Assembly (NCBI RefSeq): GCF_003259185.1
Contig: NZ_QGMP01000001.1
Location: forward strand, 1,178,001 to 1,242,000
Direction: 5' to 3'
DNA from: Isoalcanivorax indicus
GTDB lineage: Bacteria; Pseudomonadota; Gammaproteobacteria; Pseudomonadales; Alcanivoracaceae
Length of the DNA: 64,000 nucleotides
Part shown: positions 39,871 through 49,787 of the stretch, piece after piece
Position numbering within the stretch: the stretch's first letter is position 1
How the letters are laid out: every line of letters starts with the position of its first letter
Notes under the pieces: model-generated
Told to the model about the DNA's origin: nothing
The model's database searches: none
What the model saw: only the letters and a program-made list of their open reading frames with translations
Translations under genes and position numbers: made by a program

Positions 39871-40161
39871 ATGAGCGGTTCAAAACTCAAGGCACTGTGT
39901 CTGGCGCTGCTGATTTCGCTGGCGGCCCCCGGTCTTCAGGCCGAGCCGGCGATCGACGCCCGGCCCATGGTGAATATCAACCAGGCCAGCGCCGACGAGT
40001 TGGCCGAAGCCCTGCAGGGTGTCGGCCTGACCCGTGCTGAAGCCATCGTTGCAGATCGCGAGCAGCATGGCAGCTTCGGCAGCGCCGCCGAACTGGCCAG
40101 GGTGCCGGGTATCGGTCCGGCCACGGTGGAGCGCAACCGGGCCTGGATTCAGACCGAGTAA
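39871..40161 (+). CDS. ComEA-family helix-hairpin-helix protein
   Basis: The 96-residue protein has a signal peptide (SGSKLKALCLALLISLAAPGLQA) and then two HhH motifs (VNINQASADELAEALQGVGL and ELARVPGIGPATVERN). ComEA-like proteins bind DNA in the periplasm and aid natural transformation. The SD AAGGAGAG is strong. It could also be a general DNA-binding periplasmic protein; no other competence gene is near. Confidence 0.9.
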   Translation: MSGSKLKALCLALLISLAAPGLQAEPAIDARPMVNINQASADELAEALQGVGLTRAEAIVADREQHGSFGSAAELARVPGIGPATVERNRAWIQTE

Positions 40162-40428
40162 CGCCATGGATCAGCCCGGGTCTGTACGACAAGTGTAAAA
40201 AAGTACGTGAAAACAAGCGCTTTCAGGCCCGGGCTGGCAAACTGCCACTTGACGACCAGTTCACATTTCGGCACCCTTTTCGCGCCATTGACGGTAAGAT
40301 AACCGGTAAGTTTACAGAGCCCATGGATGCGCCGTGCCCACCACCTTGACGCAAGTCGCAAATCTCGTCCGTTGTTCCGGCGGCCGGGGAACACCGTCTG
40401 CACGCCGCCCTCAAAGCCCCCGGCAAAC
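40162..40428 (+). promoter_or_regulatory. Intergenic region before the export operon
   Basis: Contains CAGCCCGGG (40172-40180) and its complement (40228-40236) with an A-rich interior, and TTGACG (40288-40293) 17 bp before TTTACA (40311-40316), a weak promoter candidate for wzi. No ops-like motif is present. Confidence 0.3.
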
Positions 40429-41937
40429 ATGGCGGCCTGTGATTTGAACATCCTGTACCACAATATCTTGCTGAAATGGCTTGGCGCGCTGCTGCTGGTG
40501 AGCGCTGTGGTGCTTCCCGCCCACGCGGCCCCCTGGCTGGAGCCCGGCGATATCCGGGCGCGCCACAGCGTGCAATGGCTGGCCGACCGTGGCTGCCTGA
40601 ACATTCCGGCCAACACCTGGCCCATCATGTGGGCCGACATCAGCCCGGCTCTGGCCAATGACGCGCCCGAACACTGCCGCGACAGCCTGGCCTGGCGTTA
40701 TCTGCGCTTCGAACGCGACTACCACATGACCGATCAACCGCGGATCGCCCTGCGCGCCGCCGGCGCCAGCCGCGAGCCGTGGTTGCGGGATTTCGATGAG
40801 GCGCCCCGGGAAAAGGCCGAGATCGGCGTCCGGCTGGAACTGATGACCGACCAACTCGCCTTCGGCCTGGCCCCCGCCTATGTTCGCGATCCCCGTGATG
40901 GTGATCGGCTGCGGCTGGACGGTTCCTATCTGGCAGGCACTGCGGGCAACTGGGTGGTGGGTGCCGGGGCCATCGACCGCTGGTGGGGGCCGGGTTGGCA
41001 CAGCGCCGCCCTGCTGTCCAGCAATGCCCGTCCGGTGCCCGGGGTGTGGCTGAACCGGCGCCGCAGCGACGCGCCGGACTGGATCGGCCTGCGCTGGCTC
41101 GGGCCCTGGAACTTTGTTGCCTTTGCCGGGCAACTGGAGTCTGATCGATTTATCAGTGAAGCGAAGCTGGTTGGCGCCCGCTTCAGCTTCCGGCCCTGGC
41201 AGTATCTGGAAATCGGCCTGATGCGGACGTTCCTGTGGGGCGGGGAAGGGCAGAGCGAATCCTGGAGTTCATTGCGCAACTGCACCGTCGGACGATCCAA
41301 TGTTTATGGTGATACGGAAAACCCCTGCGACCAGCTCGCTGGCGGCGATTTCCGTTTGTCGTTGCCGGTGGGCCGTCACACCGTGGGTGTTTATGGCGAG
41401 GTCATTGGTGAAGATGAAGCCGGGTTTCTGCCCTCGCAACTGTTCGGTACCTTTGGCCTGGATGCGGCCTCACGTCTGGCGGGCGGCGAGCAGCGCTTCT
41501 TTCTGGAATTCACCGACACGGTGGCGGGTGTCTTCTCCAGCGAAGAGCGGCTGTCGGCCTACGAGCACGGCACTTTTCGTACCGGCAATCGCTACAAGGG
41601 ACGCACGACGGGCTCCACCTGGGAGTCGAATTCGCGCGTACTTTCCCTGGGGGCAAACCAGTTTTTCCGGAACGGGAGTGACATTTCCGTGACCTACAGC
41701 AGGGCAGAGCTGAACAGAGTTGATACACTCCGCAGCCGTCCTCCTGAAGCCGGTGTTCCGGTGTTTGATGTGTCCTACGCACAGGATGTGGACATTTATG
41801 CCCTGCGTTACCGGCGCCCGTTACTGGGGGGGCGCCTGACGCTGTCGGGGTATCACACCAGCAAAGAGATCGAGACAGAGGCCAGAATCTGGTCGAAAGG
41901 GACAGCCATGGCGGCCTGGGAGTTTCGTTTTGACTGA
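40429..41937 (+). CDS. wzi: Capsule assembly protein, Wzi family
   Basis: The 502-residue product begins with a signal peptide (LLKWLGALLLVSAVVLPAHA). The mature start RARHSVQWLADRGCLNIPANTWPI matches the Wzi family opening. The rest alternates strands with FSFRPWQYLEIGLMRT and a C-terminal Phe-Asp, consistent with an outer-membrane beta-barrel. Wzi anchors capsule/EPS at the surface. It overlaps the Wza gene by eight bases. The start is the best signal-peptide start; the SD is weak. Confidence 0.85.
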   Translation: MAACDLNILYHNILLKWLGALLLVSAVVLPAHAAPWLEPGDIRARHSVQWLADRGCLNIPANTWPIMWADISPALANDAPEHCRDSLAWRYLRFERDYHMTDQPRIALRAAGASREPWLRDFDEAPREKAEIGVRLELMTDQLAFGLAPAYVRDPRDGDRLRLDGSYLAGTAGNWVVGAGAIDRWWGPGWHSAALLSSNARPVPGVWLNRRRSDAPDWIGLRWLGPWNFVAFAGQLESDRFISEAKLVGARFSFRPWQYLEIGLMRTFLWGGEGQSESWSSLRNCTVGRSNVYGDTENPCDQLAGGDFRLSLPVGRHTVGVYGEVIGEDEAGFLPSQLFGTFGLDAASRLAGGEQRFFLEFTDTVAGVFSSEERLSAYEHGTFRTGNRYKGRTTGSTWESNSRVLSLGANQFFRNGSDISVTYSRAELNRVDTLRSRPPEAGVPVFDVSYAQDVDIYALRYRRPLLGGRLTLSGYHTSKEIETEARIWSKGTAMAAWEFRFD

Positions 41938-43078
41938 CAACCTGATCATCAAGACAGCAGTGATCAAGACAGGGCGTGCCCTGGTGGTGGTGCTGGCACT
42001 GGCGGCACTGGGCGCCTGCACCGTGATTCCGGGGTCGCATATTTCCACGTCGGGCAGCAGCCGCTGGTTTGACGACCGCGATCGCGAAACCGTAGAGCCG
42101 GACGAAGTCAGGATATTCCCGATTCGCCCCGGACTGGAGGCACTGAGCCCGCGTGAGGTCGAGCCGACCTTGCCGGAAGCGCTGGAACATGCGGATCACT
42201 ACGATTATGTGGTGGGCCCCGGTGACGTCCTCAATATCACCGTGTGGGATCACCCCGAGCTGACCATTCCTGCCGGGTCCATGCGCAGCCCGTCGGAAGC
42301 CGGTAACTGGGTGCATAACGACGGCACCATCTTTTATCCCTATGTCGGGGTGATCGAAGTCGCCGGGCTGCGGGTGACCGAGATCCGTGAAGTGATTACC
42401 CGGCGCATTTCTCGCTATATCGAAGACCCCCAGGTGGACGTGACGGTGGCCGCGTTTCGCTCGCAGCGCGTCTATGTGGCGGGCAGCGTGCGTGAACCCG
42501 GCGCCTACCCGGTGACCAATGTGCCCATGCGCCTGCTGGATGCCGTGAACGCTGCAGGCGGCGTGACCGAAGAGGCCGACTGGCGCAACGTGATGTTGAC
42601 CCGCGACGGCCGTGAGTACCGGCTGTCGCTGCGTGAAGTCTATGAGCGCGGTGATGCGCGCTATAACGTGCTGCTGAAAGCGGGCGACGTGGTGCATGTG
42701 GCGCGCGCCGATGACAACAAGGTGTTCCTGCTGGGCGAAGTGCGCAACCCGAAATCCCTGATGATGGGGCGTAACGGCCTGACCCTGGCCGAGGCCTTGT
42801 CGGAGGCAGGCGGTATCAACGAACTGCAGGCCGATGCCACCGGGGTTTTCGTGATGCGCCGCTCGCCGGATGAAGCAGGGGTGATCGACCTGTTCCAACT
42901 GAACGCGAAGGACGCCACCGCGCTGGTGCTGGCCGATGAGTTCGTACTGAATCCGCGCGATATTATCTATGTGACCGCCGCACCGATCGCGCGCTGGAAC
43001 CGGATCATTTCGCAGATCATGCCGACCATTCAGGGCGTCTATTTTACCGCCCGGGCAGAACGGGAGCTTGATCGCTGA
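41930..43078 (+). CDS. wza: Polysaccharide export lipoprotein (Wza-like)
   Basis: The 382-residue product is an outer-membrane secretin-like channel subunit. The signal ends at LGAC (lipobox). The PES domain reads DYVVGPGDVLNITVWDHPELT and SLBB domains follow (VYVAGSVREPGAYPV and VFLLGEVRNPKSLMM). The start is TTG at 41930 with GGGAG seven bases upstream and overlapping the wzi stop; a GTG at 41960 is an alternative. It is followed by wzb and wzc. Confidence 0.92.
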   Translation: MTDNLIIKTAVIKTGRALVVVLALAALGACTVIPGSHISTSGSSRWFDDRDRETVEPDEVRIFPIRPGLEALSPREVEPTLPEALEHADHYDYVVGPGDVLNITVWDHPELTIPAGSMRSPSEAGNWVHNDGTIFYPYVGVIEVAGLRVTEIREVITRRISRYIEDPQVDVTVAAFRSQRVYVAGSVREPGAYPVTNVPMRLLDAVNAAGGVTEEADWRNVMLTRDGREYRLSLREVYERGDARYNVLLKAGDVVHVARADDNKVFLLGEVRNPKSLMMGRNGLTLAEALSEAGGINELQADATGVFVMRRSPDEAGVIDLFQLNAKDATALVLADEFVLNPRDIIYVTAAPIARWNRIISQIMPTIQGVYFTARAERELDR

Positions 43079-43506
43079 TGTTTGAGCGCATCCTCGTGGT
43101 TTGCGACGGCAATATCTGCCGCAGCCCCACCGCCGCCGCGATGCTGGCCCGGGATACCGGCAAGCAGGTGTCGTCGGCCGGGCTGGTGGCACTGGTGGAC
43201 CACGATATGGATGCCACGGCGCGGGCGGTCGCAGAAGAAAACGGCCTGGTCTGCCCGCCGCACCAGGCGCGCAAACTGACCCGCGAGATGTGCCGCGACG
43301 CCGACCTGATACTGGTGATGGAAACCCGCCACTGGGATCGCATTGCCGCCATGGCCCCCGAGGTCAGCGGCAAGACCTTCCTGTTGGGCAAGTGGGCGAA
43401 CGATCAGGACATTCCCGACCCCTACAAGCGCAGTCGGGAAGTCTATGAGCAGGCTTACGAAATGATGGTCGGGGCCGCTGCGGCCTGGGCCCGAAGAATT
43501 GTGTGA
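43078..43506 (+). CDS. wzb: Low-molecular-weight protein-tyrosine phosphatase (Wzb-like)
   Basis: The 142-residue product has the CX5R loop CDGNICRS at residues 9-16 and the general-acid DPY in DIPDPYKRS. It dephosphorylates the tyrosine kinase encoded downstream, cycling polysaccharide polymerisation. The ATG shares a base with the wza stop. There are 12 bases to the kinase gene. Confidence 0.95.
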   Translation: MFERILVVCDGNICRSPTAAAMLARDTGKQVSSAGLVALVDHDMDATARAVAEENGLVCPPHQARKLTREMCRDADLILVMETRHWDRIAAMAPEVSGKTFLLGKWANDQDIPDPYKRSREVYEQAYEMMVGAAAAWARRIV

Positions 43507-43518
43507 TCGGAGCAAGGC

Positions 43519-45702
43519 ATGACCCAGGACAACAGCTCGCGCAGTGCGGGTGATGACGAAATCGACCTGACCCGGCTCTGGGCTTTGCTGGTGGATCACC
43601 GCTGGCAGATTGGCCTGATTGCGGGTATTGCCTGCTTTATGGGGGTGGCCTATGCCTTTATGGCTACGCCGATCTATCGTGCGGACGCCCTGTTGCAGGT
43701 GGAAGCGAGGCAGACAGGCATGCCCGTGTTTGGCGAGCTGTCCGAGCTGTTTGCCAACGAGTCGTCGGCGCAGGCGGAAATCGAGATACTGCGTTCGCGC
43801 ATGGTGCTTGGCGACACGGTACAGGAATTGAAGCTGGACATTCAGGTGGAGCCGGTCATCAATGGCCTGTTTTCGCGTCTGCGCGCGCCGTCACCACAGG
43901 ACAACCGCCTGTTGTTCGCAGGCTGGGCCGATGCGCAGCGGCAGCTCTGGATTGATCAACTTGTCGTGCCGCAGTGGCTCCTGGGCGAGCCGCTGGTGCT
44001 GACCAATCAAGGCGACGGTCGTTTCGAACTGCACCATGAAGGCCGACTTCTGGCCAGCGGCGCCGTGGGAGAAGACGTGCGCGGTGGCGACGACGTGGGC
44101 GTGATGGTTCGCCTGAACCAGTTAAACGGTGACGCCGGCGATCAGTATCAGGTGATCAAGCATCGCCCGCTGGCTGCCATCCGTGCCTTGCAGACCAATA
44201 TCGAAGTGTCCGAGCGCGGCCGCAACACCGGCATTCTGACGGTGGGCATGAGCGGCCCCATACCGGAACGGGTGCAGAAGACCCTGGATGCCGTAGCGCG
44301 CAACTACCTGATGCAGAATATTCGCCGCCGGTCCGCTCAGGCGGAGCAGAGCCTGTCGTTCATCGAGGACCAGCTGCCGGACATTCGCGAGACCCTGGAT
44401 CAGGCTGAGCAGGAGTTGAACAGCTACCGGCTGGAATCCGAGTCGGTGGATATTTCCCTGGAAACTCAATCGCTGCTGGGCCGTGTGGTGGAACTCGAAG
44501 CCAGGCTGAACGACCTGCGCTTCAAGGAAAGCGAGGTGTCGCGCCTGTATACCCGTGAACACCCGGCCTACCGCACCCTGGTAGAACAGCGCCAGAGTCT
44601 GGAGGAAGAAAAAGAGCGCCTGAACCGCGAAATCCAGAACCTGCCGGAAACCCAGCAGCAGATATTGCGCCTGATGCGCGATGTCGAGCTGAACCAGGAA
44701 ATCTACGTACAGCTGCTTAATCGCGCTCAGGAACTGCGCATTCTGAAAGCAGGCACCGTTGGCAATGTGCGCATTATCGATGCTGCCGAAGTGCAGCCCT
44801 TGCCGATTCGCCCGAAAAAGGGCCTGATCATTGCCCTGTCGACCCTGCTTGGCCTGATGGGCGGCGTGGGCATGGTGCTGGTGCGCGCTGTGTTCAATCG
44901 CACTATTGAAAGCCCGGAACAACTGGAGCAGGAAGGCATCGCCGTGTACGCCACCTTGCCGTTGTCCGAAGACCAGCAGAAGAACGAACGCCTGCTGCAG
45001 CGTGTCAGCCGCCGCAAGGGCGCGCCGCCGCGTCGGCATCACCTGCTGGCGGAAACCAATCCCGGCGACTTGACCATCGAGGCCCTGCGTAGCCTGCGCA
45101 CCAGCCTGCATTTCGCCATGATGGAAGCCAGCAACAATGTACTGATGATCTCTGGCCCCAGCCCGGCAGTGGGCAAGTCGTTCATCTCCGCCAATCTGGC
45201 CATGGTGCTGGCCCAGATCGGCCAGAAAGTGGTGCTGGTGGATGGCGACCTGCGCAAGGGACATATGCACAAGTACTTCACCGGCGGTGCCGAGAGGGGG
45301 CTGTCCAACTATCTGTCGGGCAGTAACACTGAGGAAGAGGTGTTGCGCCACACCGATGTCGAGGGCCTGGATTTCATTTCCCGTGGTGAAGTGCCGCCCA
45401 ACCCGGCGGAACTGCTGATGCACCCGCGCTTCCGCGCCCTGATGGACAGCCTGAGCAGCCGCTACGACCTGGTGGTGATTGATACCCCGCCTGTGCTGGC
45501 GGTGACGGATGCGGCCATCATCGGCCAGGTGGCCGGCACCAGTATGGTGGTGGCCCGTTACGGCCATAACTCGGTGAAGGAAGTGGACCTGACCCTGCGC
45601 CGCTTCCAGCAGAACGGTGTGACGGTGAAGGGCTGCATCCTCAACGCCGTGGAGCGCAAGGCCAGCAACGCCTACAGCTACTACGCCTACGAGTATAAGT
45701 AG
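43519..45702 (+). CDS. wzc: Polysaccharide chain-length/tyrosine autokinase (Wzc-like)
   Basis: The 727-residue inner-membrane protein has an N-terminal Wzz domain (TM near 35-52), a long coiled periplasmic part (Glu/Gln-rich), a second TM near 435-455, and a BY-kinase domain. Kinase motifs are GPSPAVGKS (Walker A), VVLVDGDLRKGHMH (Walker A') and VVIDTPPVL (Walker B). The C-terminal tail NAYSYYAYEYK is the Tyr cluster for autophosphorylation. It pairs with the phosphatase upstream. Confidence 0.95.
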   Translation: MTQDNSSRSAGDDEIDLTRLWALLVDHRWQIGLIAGIACFMGVAYAFMATPIYRADALLQVEARQTGMPVFGELSELFANESSAQAEIEILRSRMVLGDTVQELKLDIQVEPVINGLFSRLRAPSPQDNRLLFAGWADAQRQLWIDQLVVPQWLLGEPLVLTNQGDGRFELHHEGRLLASGAVGEDVRGGDDVGVMVRLNQLNGDAGDQYQVIKHRPLAAIRALQTNIEVSERGRNTGILTVGMSGPIPERVQKTLDAVARNYLMQNIRRRSAQAEQSLSFIEDQLPDIRETLDQAEQELNSYRLESESVDISLETQSLLGRVVELEARLNDLRFKESEVSRLYTREHPAYRTLVEQRQSLEEEKERLNREIQNLPETQQQILRLMRDVELNQEIYVQLLNRAQELRILKAGTVGNVRIIDAAEVQPLPIRPKKGLIIALSTLLGLMGGVGMVLVRAVFNRTIESPEQLEQEGIAVYATLPLSEDQQKNERLLQRVSRRKGAPPRRHHLLAETNPGDLTIEALRSLRTSLHFAMMEASNNVLMISGPSPAVGKSFISANLAMVLAQIGQKVVLVDGDLRKGHMHKYFTGGAERGLSNYLSGSNTEEEVLRHTDVEGLDFISRGEVPPNPAELLMHPRFRALMDSLSSRYDLVVIDTPPVLAVTDAAIIGQVAGTSMVVARYGHNSVKEVDLTLRRFQQNGVTVKGCILNAVERKASNAYSYYAYEYK

Positions 45703-45752
45703 GGCCCGGCGGGTCCCCCAACCACTACCCCTGCAGTACGGACTCTGCTAGA

Positions 45753-45808
45753 TTGAGACGGGTGTCACATAAGGGCCGGGGAACACCCGGCACGAGAGAG
45801 CGTCTCAA
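45753..45808 (+). promoter_or_regulatory. Structured leader between wzc and rfaH
   Basis: TTGAGACG (45753-45760) pairs with CGTCTCAA (45801-45808); inside is GCCGGG-GAACA-CCCGGC (45775-45791). A short AAAA follows. It may terminate or attenuate transcription into the RfaH gene. Confidence 0.4.
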
Positions 45809-45846
45809 AAGGCGCCACCCACACCGGGGAATCAAGGAGCGAACCC

Positions 45847-46359
45847 ATGCAGGCCGACACGCGTAGCCGCTGGTTTCTGATACAGAGCAAGCCCAGGCAG
45901 GGCTCCCGCGCTGAAGCGCATCTCAACCATCAGGGCTACCAGACCTACTTGCCCCAGATCGCCACGCAAACGCTGCGCAACGGTCGCCGCGAGTACATCA
46001 CCGAACCGCTGTTCCCCGGCTACCTCTTCATCCGCCTGCGCCCCGGCGCCGACAACTGGCAGCCGATCCGCTCCACCCGCGGCGTGCAGCGTCTGGTGTC
46101 CTTCAGCAACACCCCGACCCCCGTGGCCGATGCCATCGTGGACGGCATCCGTGAACGTCTTGCCACACAGGCCGACGCCGACGGCGATCCGCTGTTTCGG
46201 CCCGGTCAGACCTTGCGCCTGCAGGGGGGTGGATTCGAAGATGTCGAAGCCATCTTCGAGCGCTTCGACGGCGAGCAGCGCGTGATGGTGCTGATGAACA
46301 TCATGAACCGCCGCCAGCGCGTACGTGTACCCCTGAGTCATGTTGCCTGCCTGGCCTGA
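45847..46359 (+). CDS. rfaH: RfaH-type transcription antitermination protein
   Basis: The 170-residue NusG paralogue has WFLIQSKPRQGSRAEAHL, LNHQGYQTYLPQI and EPLFPGYLFIRL in the NGN domain and a KOW-type C-terminus (RPGQTLRLQ...FDGEQRVMVLMNIM). RfaH loads on RNA polymerase paused at ops elements and suppresses termination in long polysaccharide operons. Two matching ops elements are in this window (52191 and 55310). The SD AAGGAG is good. It could instead be a chromosomal LoaP/NusG-like protein, but the ops sites make RfaH the better call. Confidence 0.9.
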   Translation: MQADTRSRWFLIQSKPRQGSRAEAHLNHQGYQTYLPQIATQTLRNGRREYITEPLFPGYLFIRLRPGADNWQPIRSTRGVQRLVSFSNTPTPVADAIVDGIRERLATQADADGDPLFRPGQTLRLQGGGFEDVEAIFERFDGEQRVMVLMNIMNRRQRVRVPLSHVACLA

Positions 46360-46373
46360 CGCTATAATGAATA

Positions 46374-47402
46374 ATGAAAAAAATACTGATTACCGGCGGC
46401 TGTGGCTTTGTCGGCAGCGCCCTGATTCGCTGGTTGCTGGCCCACACCGAAGCCCGGATCACCAATCTCGATGCCCTGACCTATGCGGCCCAACCGGCAG
46501 CCCTGGCGGACCACGACGGGTCAGACCGCTACCGCTTTGTGCAGGGCGACCTCACTGACGCACCGCTGCTTGGCCGCCTGCTGGCCGAGACGCAGCCGGA
46601 GGCGCTGATCCACCTGGCCGCAGAAACCCACGTCGACCGCTCCATCGATGGCCCTGCTGCCTTCATGCACAGCAACCTGCAGGGCACCTTCACCTTGCTG
46701 GAGGCCACACGGCAGTGGCTGGCGTCGCAGAGCCGGGCGGCCCGGGCAGGCTTCCGTTTGCTGCAGGTGTCCACCGATGAAGTGTACGGCGATCGCGGCG
46801 AGCACGGCGCCCCTGCCCACGAAGAAGCCCCCTGGCGCACCAGTTCCCCCTATGCCGCCAGCAAGGCCGGGGCTGACCACCTGGCCGACGCCTGGTACCG
46901 CACCTGGGGCCTGCCGGTGATGGTGTCCCACAGCAGCAACAACTACGGTCCCTGGCAATACCCGGAAAAACTCATCCCGGTGGTGATTCGCCAGGCCCTG
47001 GCCGGCCAGCCCATCCCGCTGTATGGCGATGGCCAGCAGGTGCGCGACTGGCTGCATGTGGACGACCATGCCCGTGCCCTCTGGTGCCTGTTGCAACAGG
47101 GCGAACCCGGCCAGCACTACAACATCAGCGCGCAGGCCCCCCTGGCCAATGCTGACCTGGTGCAGCGCCTGTGTGCGCTGCTCGACCAGGCCAGCCCGCA
47201 GACCGCCCCGCCCGGCGGCCATGCCAGCCTGATACTGCCCGTGGCAGATCGGCCCGGCCACGACCGACGCTATGCCATCACCAGCGACCGCATCCAGGCC
47301 CTGGGCTGGCAGCCGCACGTGCCGCTACAGCAGGGGCTGAAGGACACGGTGGCGTTCTATCTCGCCTACTTCCGGGGAGTGCCATCGCATGCCCGCTCCT
47401 GA
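46374..47402 (+). CDS. rmlB: dTDP-glucose 4,6-dehydratase
   Basis: The 342-residue SDR enzyme makes dTDP-4-keto-6-deoxyglucose. It has [38 protein letters not shown] and the catalytic [11 protein letters not shown]. The start at 46374 gives the standard N-terminus. It overlaps rmlA by 14 bases. rmlC and rmlD are absent, so the product probably feeds the transaminase two genes downstream. Confidence 0.95.
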   Translation: MKKILITGGCGFVGSALIRWLLAHTEARITNLDALTYAAQPAALADHDGSDRYRFVQGDLTDAPLLGRLLAETQPEALIHLAAETHVDRSIDGPAAFMHSNLQGTFTLLEATRQWLASQSRAARAGFRLLQVSTDEVYGDRGEHGAPAHEEAPWRTSSPYAASKAGADHLADAWYRTWGLPVMVSHSSNNYGPWQYPEKLIPVVIRQALAGQPIPLYGDGQQVRDWLHVDDHARALWCLLQQGEPGQHYNISAQAPLANADLVQRLCALLDQASPQTAPPGGHASLILPVADRPGHDRRYAITSDRIQALGWQPHVPLQQGLKDTVAFYLAYFRGVPSHARS

Positions 47403-48279
47403 CAGAAGGCCCGCGCGCAAAGGCTTGTTGCTGGCGGGCGGCGCGGGCACGCGCCTGCACCCGATCACCCGCGGCGTGTCCAAGCAACTGCTGCCGATTT
47501 ATGACAAGCCCATGGTCTATTACCCGTTGTCGGTGCTGATGCTGGCAGGGATTCGCGAGGTGCTGGTGGTGACCACACCGGATGATCTGCCGGCGTACCA
47601 GCGGCTGCTGGGGGAGGGCGAGGATTTCGGTATCCGTATCGCGTATCAGGTGCAGGCCTCGCCCGGCGGGTTGGCGGAAGCCATTGTGCTGGGTGCCGAC
47701 TTTATCGGTGATGCCAGCGTGTGCCTGGTGTTGGGCGACAACATCTTTTACGGCCAGGGCTTTACCCCGGTGCTGCAGGCTGCCGATGCCTGCCGTGATG
47801 GCGCCACGGTCTTTGCGTATCCGGTAAAAGACCCGCAGCGCTTCGGCGTGGTGGCCTTTGATGCAGAGGGCAAAGTGATCTCACTGGCGGAAAAACCCGC
47901 CCGTCCCAGCTCACCCTATGCCGTGACCGGACTGTATTTTTTTGACAATGAGGTGGTGTCCATCGCCGCGGGCGTGCAGCCCTCTGCCCGCGGCGAAAAG
48001 GAAATCATCGACGTGCTGGAAATCTACCGCCAGCGAGGGCGCTTGCGCACCGAACTGCTCGGCCGCGGCTTCGCCTGGCTGGACACCGGCACCCCGGAAA
48101 GCCTGCTGGAAGCCGGTATGTTCGTGCAGACCCTGGAACGGCGTCAGGGCCTGAAAATTGCCTGCCTGGAAGAAATCGCCTGGCACGCCGGCTGGCTCAG
48201 TGACGACGCTCTGCGCCAGCGCGGCGAAGCGCTGGCCAACACCACTTATGGCGATTACCTGCTGGGGCTGCTGCCATGA
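47389..48279 (+). CDS. rmlA: Glucose-1-phosphate thymidylyltransferase
   Basis: The 296-residue enzyme makes dTDP-glucose from glucose-1-phosphate and dTTP. It has [52 protein letters not shown] and [14 protein letters not shown]. It overlaps rmlB and the transaminase gene, so the three are cotranslated. Confidence 0.96.
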   Translation: MPAPDRRPARKGLLLAGGAGTRLHPITRGVSKQLLPIYDKPMVYYPLSVLMLAGIREVLVVTTPDDLPAYQRLLGEGEDFGIRIAYQVQASPGGLAEAIVLGADFIGDASVCLVLGDNIFYGQGFTPVLQAADACRDGATVFAYPVKDPQRFGVVAFDAEGKVISLAEKPARPSSPYAVTGLYFFDNEVVSIAAGVQPSARGEKEIIDVLEIYRQRGRLRTELLGRGFAWLDTGTPESLLEAGMFVQTLERRQGLKIACLEEIAWHAGWLSDDALRQRGEALANTTYGDYLLGLLP

Positions 48280-49412
48280 CGATCCCCTTCAACCGCCCGC
48301 TGTGCCTGGGCACCGAGGCCGCTGCGGTGGCTGACACGCTGGCCAGCGGCGAACTGGCTGGCGGCGGCCTGCGCACACGCGCCTGCGAGGCCTGGTTTCG
48401 TGCTCATACCGGCGCCCCGTTGGCTTTGATGACGCCCTCCTGCACCCAGGCGCTGGAACTGGCGGCACTGGTGGCCGATATCCGCCCCGGCGACGAAGTG
48501 ATTCTGCCCAGCTGGACTTTTGTCAGCACGGCCAGTGCCTTCGTGTTGCGTGGCGCCATCCCGGTGTTCGTGGACATTTGCCCGCGCACGGGCAACATTG
48601 ATCCGTTGCAGATCGAGGCCGCCATCACCGACCGCACCCGTGCCATCGTGCCCGTGCACTATGCCGGTGTGTCCTGCGACATGGACATGATCATGGCGAT
48701 CGCCAACCGCCACGAGCTGCTGGTGATCGAAGACGCCGCTCAGGGCGTCATGGCGCGCTGGCGCGAGCGCCCCCTCGGCAGTATCGGTCACCTGGGCGCC
48801 TACAGCTTTCATGCCACCAAGAACTACACCAGCGGCGGCGAAGGCGGCTTGCTGCTGGTCAATGACGAACGTTTTGCCGCCCGCGCCGAAATCCTGCGCG
48901 AGAAAGGCACCGACCGGCGCGCCTTCCAGCGCGGTGACGTGCAGCGCTACACCTGGCAGGCCACCGGCAGCAGCTACCTGCCCAGCGAAGTGCAGGCCGC
49001 CTGCCTGTGGGCCCAACTGCAACAGGCCGAACCCGTGAACCGCCGCCGCCGTGCCCTGTGGGAGGCCTACACTGCGGCGCTGACCGGCGTGCCTGGCCTC
49101 ACCCTGTTGAAGCCACCTGCAGAGGCCGAGCACAACGGTCACCTGTTTGCTGTGCGCCTGCCGGATGCCACGATCCGCGAACAGGTCAGGCAAAGCCTGG
49201 CCGACGCAGGCGTGGCCGCCCACACCCACTACGTGCCCCTGCACAGCGCCCCGGCAGGGCAAAAGTTCGGGCGTAGCGCGGGTGAGCTGGCGCATACGCA
49301 AGCCGTGGCGGAAACGTTATTGCGTCTGCCGCTGCATTACGCCCTGAGCGATGCGGAACAAGCGCAAGTGATTGAAGCCACTTGCCGCGCGGTTAAAGTT
49401 GCCTTGAACTGA
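48276..49412 (+). CDS. wecE: dTDP-4-amino-4,6-dideoxygalactose transaminase
   Basis: The 378-residue PLP enzyme of the DegT/DnrJ family resembles WecE/RffA, converting dTDP-4-keto-6-deoxyglucose to dTDP-4-amino-4,6-dideoxygalactose. The N-terminus [12 protein letters not shown] is typical, with [24 protein letters not shown], and the PLP lysine in [15 protein letters not shown]. It fits the rmlAB neighbours. No WecD acetyltransferase is seen. Confidence 0.9.
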   Translation: MTIPFNRPLCLGTEAAAVADTLASGELAGGGLRTRACEAWFRAHTGAPLALMTPSCTQALELAALVADIRPGDEVILPSWTFVSTASAFVLRGAIPVFVDICPRTGNIDPLQIEAAITDRTRAIVPVHYAGVSCDMDMIMAIANRHELLVIEDAAQGVMARWRERPLGSIGHLGAYSFHATKNYTSGGEGGLLLVNDERFAARAEILREKGTDRRAFQRGDVQRYTWQATGSSYLPSEVQAACLWAQLQQAEPVNRRRRALWEAYTAALTGVPGLTLLKPPAEAEHNGHLFAVRLPDATIREQVRQSLADAGVAAHTHYVPLHSAPAGQKFGRSAGELAHTQAVAETLLRLPLHYALSDAEQAQVIEATCRAVKVALN

Positions 49413-49434
49413 CACCACGGGCAGAATCCGTTCA

Positions 49435-49782
49435 ATGACTGAACATAATGATGCCCGTATCAGCGAAGAGGCCCACCTCCGGTTGCTCCGACTGATTGAA
49501 GACGAACCCGAACTGTCGCAGCGTGAGCTGGCGGAGCGGTTGGGCGTGAGCCTGGGTAAAGTGAATTACTGCATGCGTGCGCTGCTGGAGAAGGGCTGGG
49601 TAAAAGCCGAGAACTTCCGCCGCAGCAACAACAAGAAAGCGTATCTGTACAAACTCACCCCCGGTGGCCTTCGCGAAAAAGCCGCGCTGACGCTGCGCTT
49701 CCTGCGCCGCAAGGAAGCCGAGCACGACGCCCTGGTGCGCGAAATCGCCGAACTGCGCGCCGAAGTCACCCGCGACAACTAG
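49435..49782 (+). CDS. MarR-family EPS-associated transcriptional regulator
   Basis: The 115-residue winged-helix protein has LSQRELAERLGVSLGKVNYCMRALL as the recognition region (helix-turn-helix at about residues 28-50) and a wing with NNKKAYLYKLTP, followed by a helix. This is the MarR subfamily found in exopolysaccharide gene clusters. It is located after wecE in an EPS cluster. Its operator is unknown. It is followed by a convergent gene. Confidence 0.9.
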   Translation: MTEHNDARISEEAHLRLLRLIEDEPELSQRELAERLGVSLGKVNYCMRALLEKGWVKAENFRRSNNKKAYLYKLTPGGLREKAALTLRFLRRKEAEHDALVREIAELRAEVTRDN

Positions 49783-49787
49783 GCGGT

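Noticed and set aside
46363-46368. TATAAT just before rmlB as a promoter
   Set aside because: It lies six bases from the ATG and has no -35; RfaH-type operon transcription from upstream is more likely.
46374-49412. dTDP-rhamnose pathway
   Set aside because: rmlC and rmlD are missing; the third gene is a transaminase.
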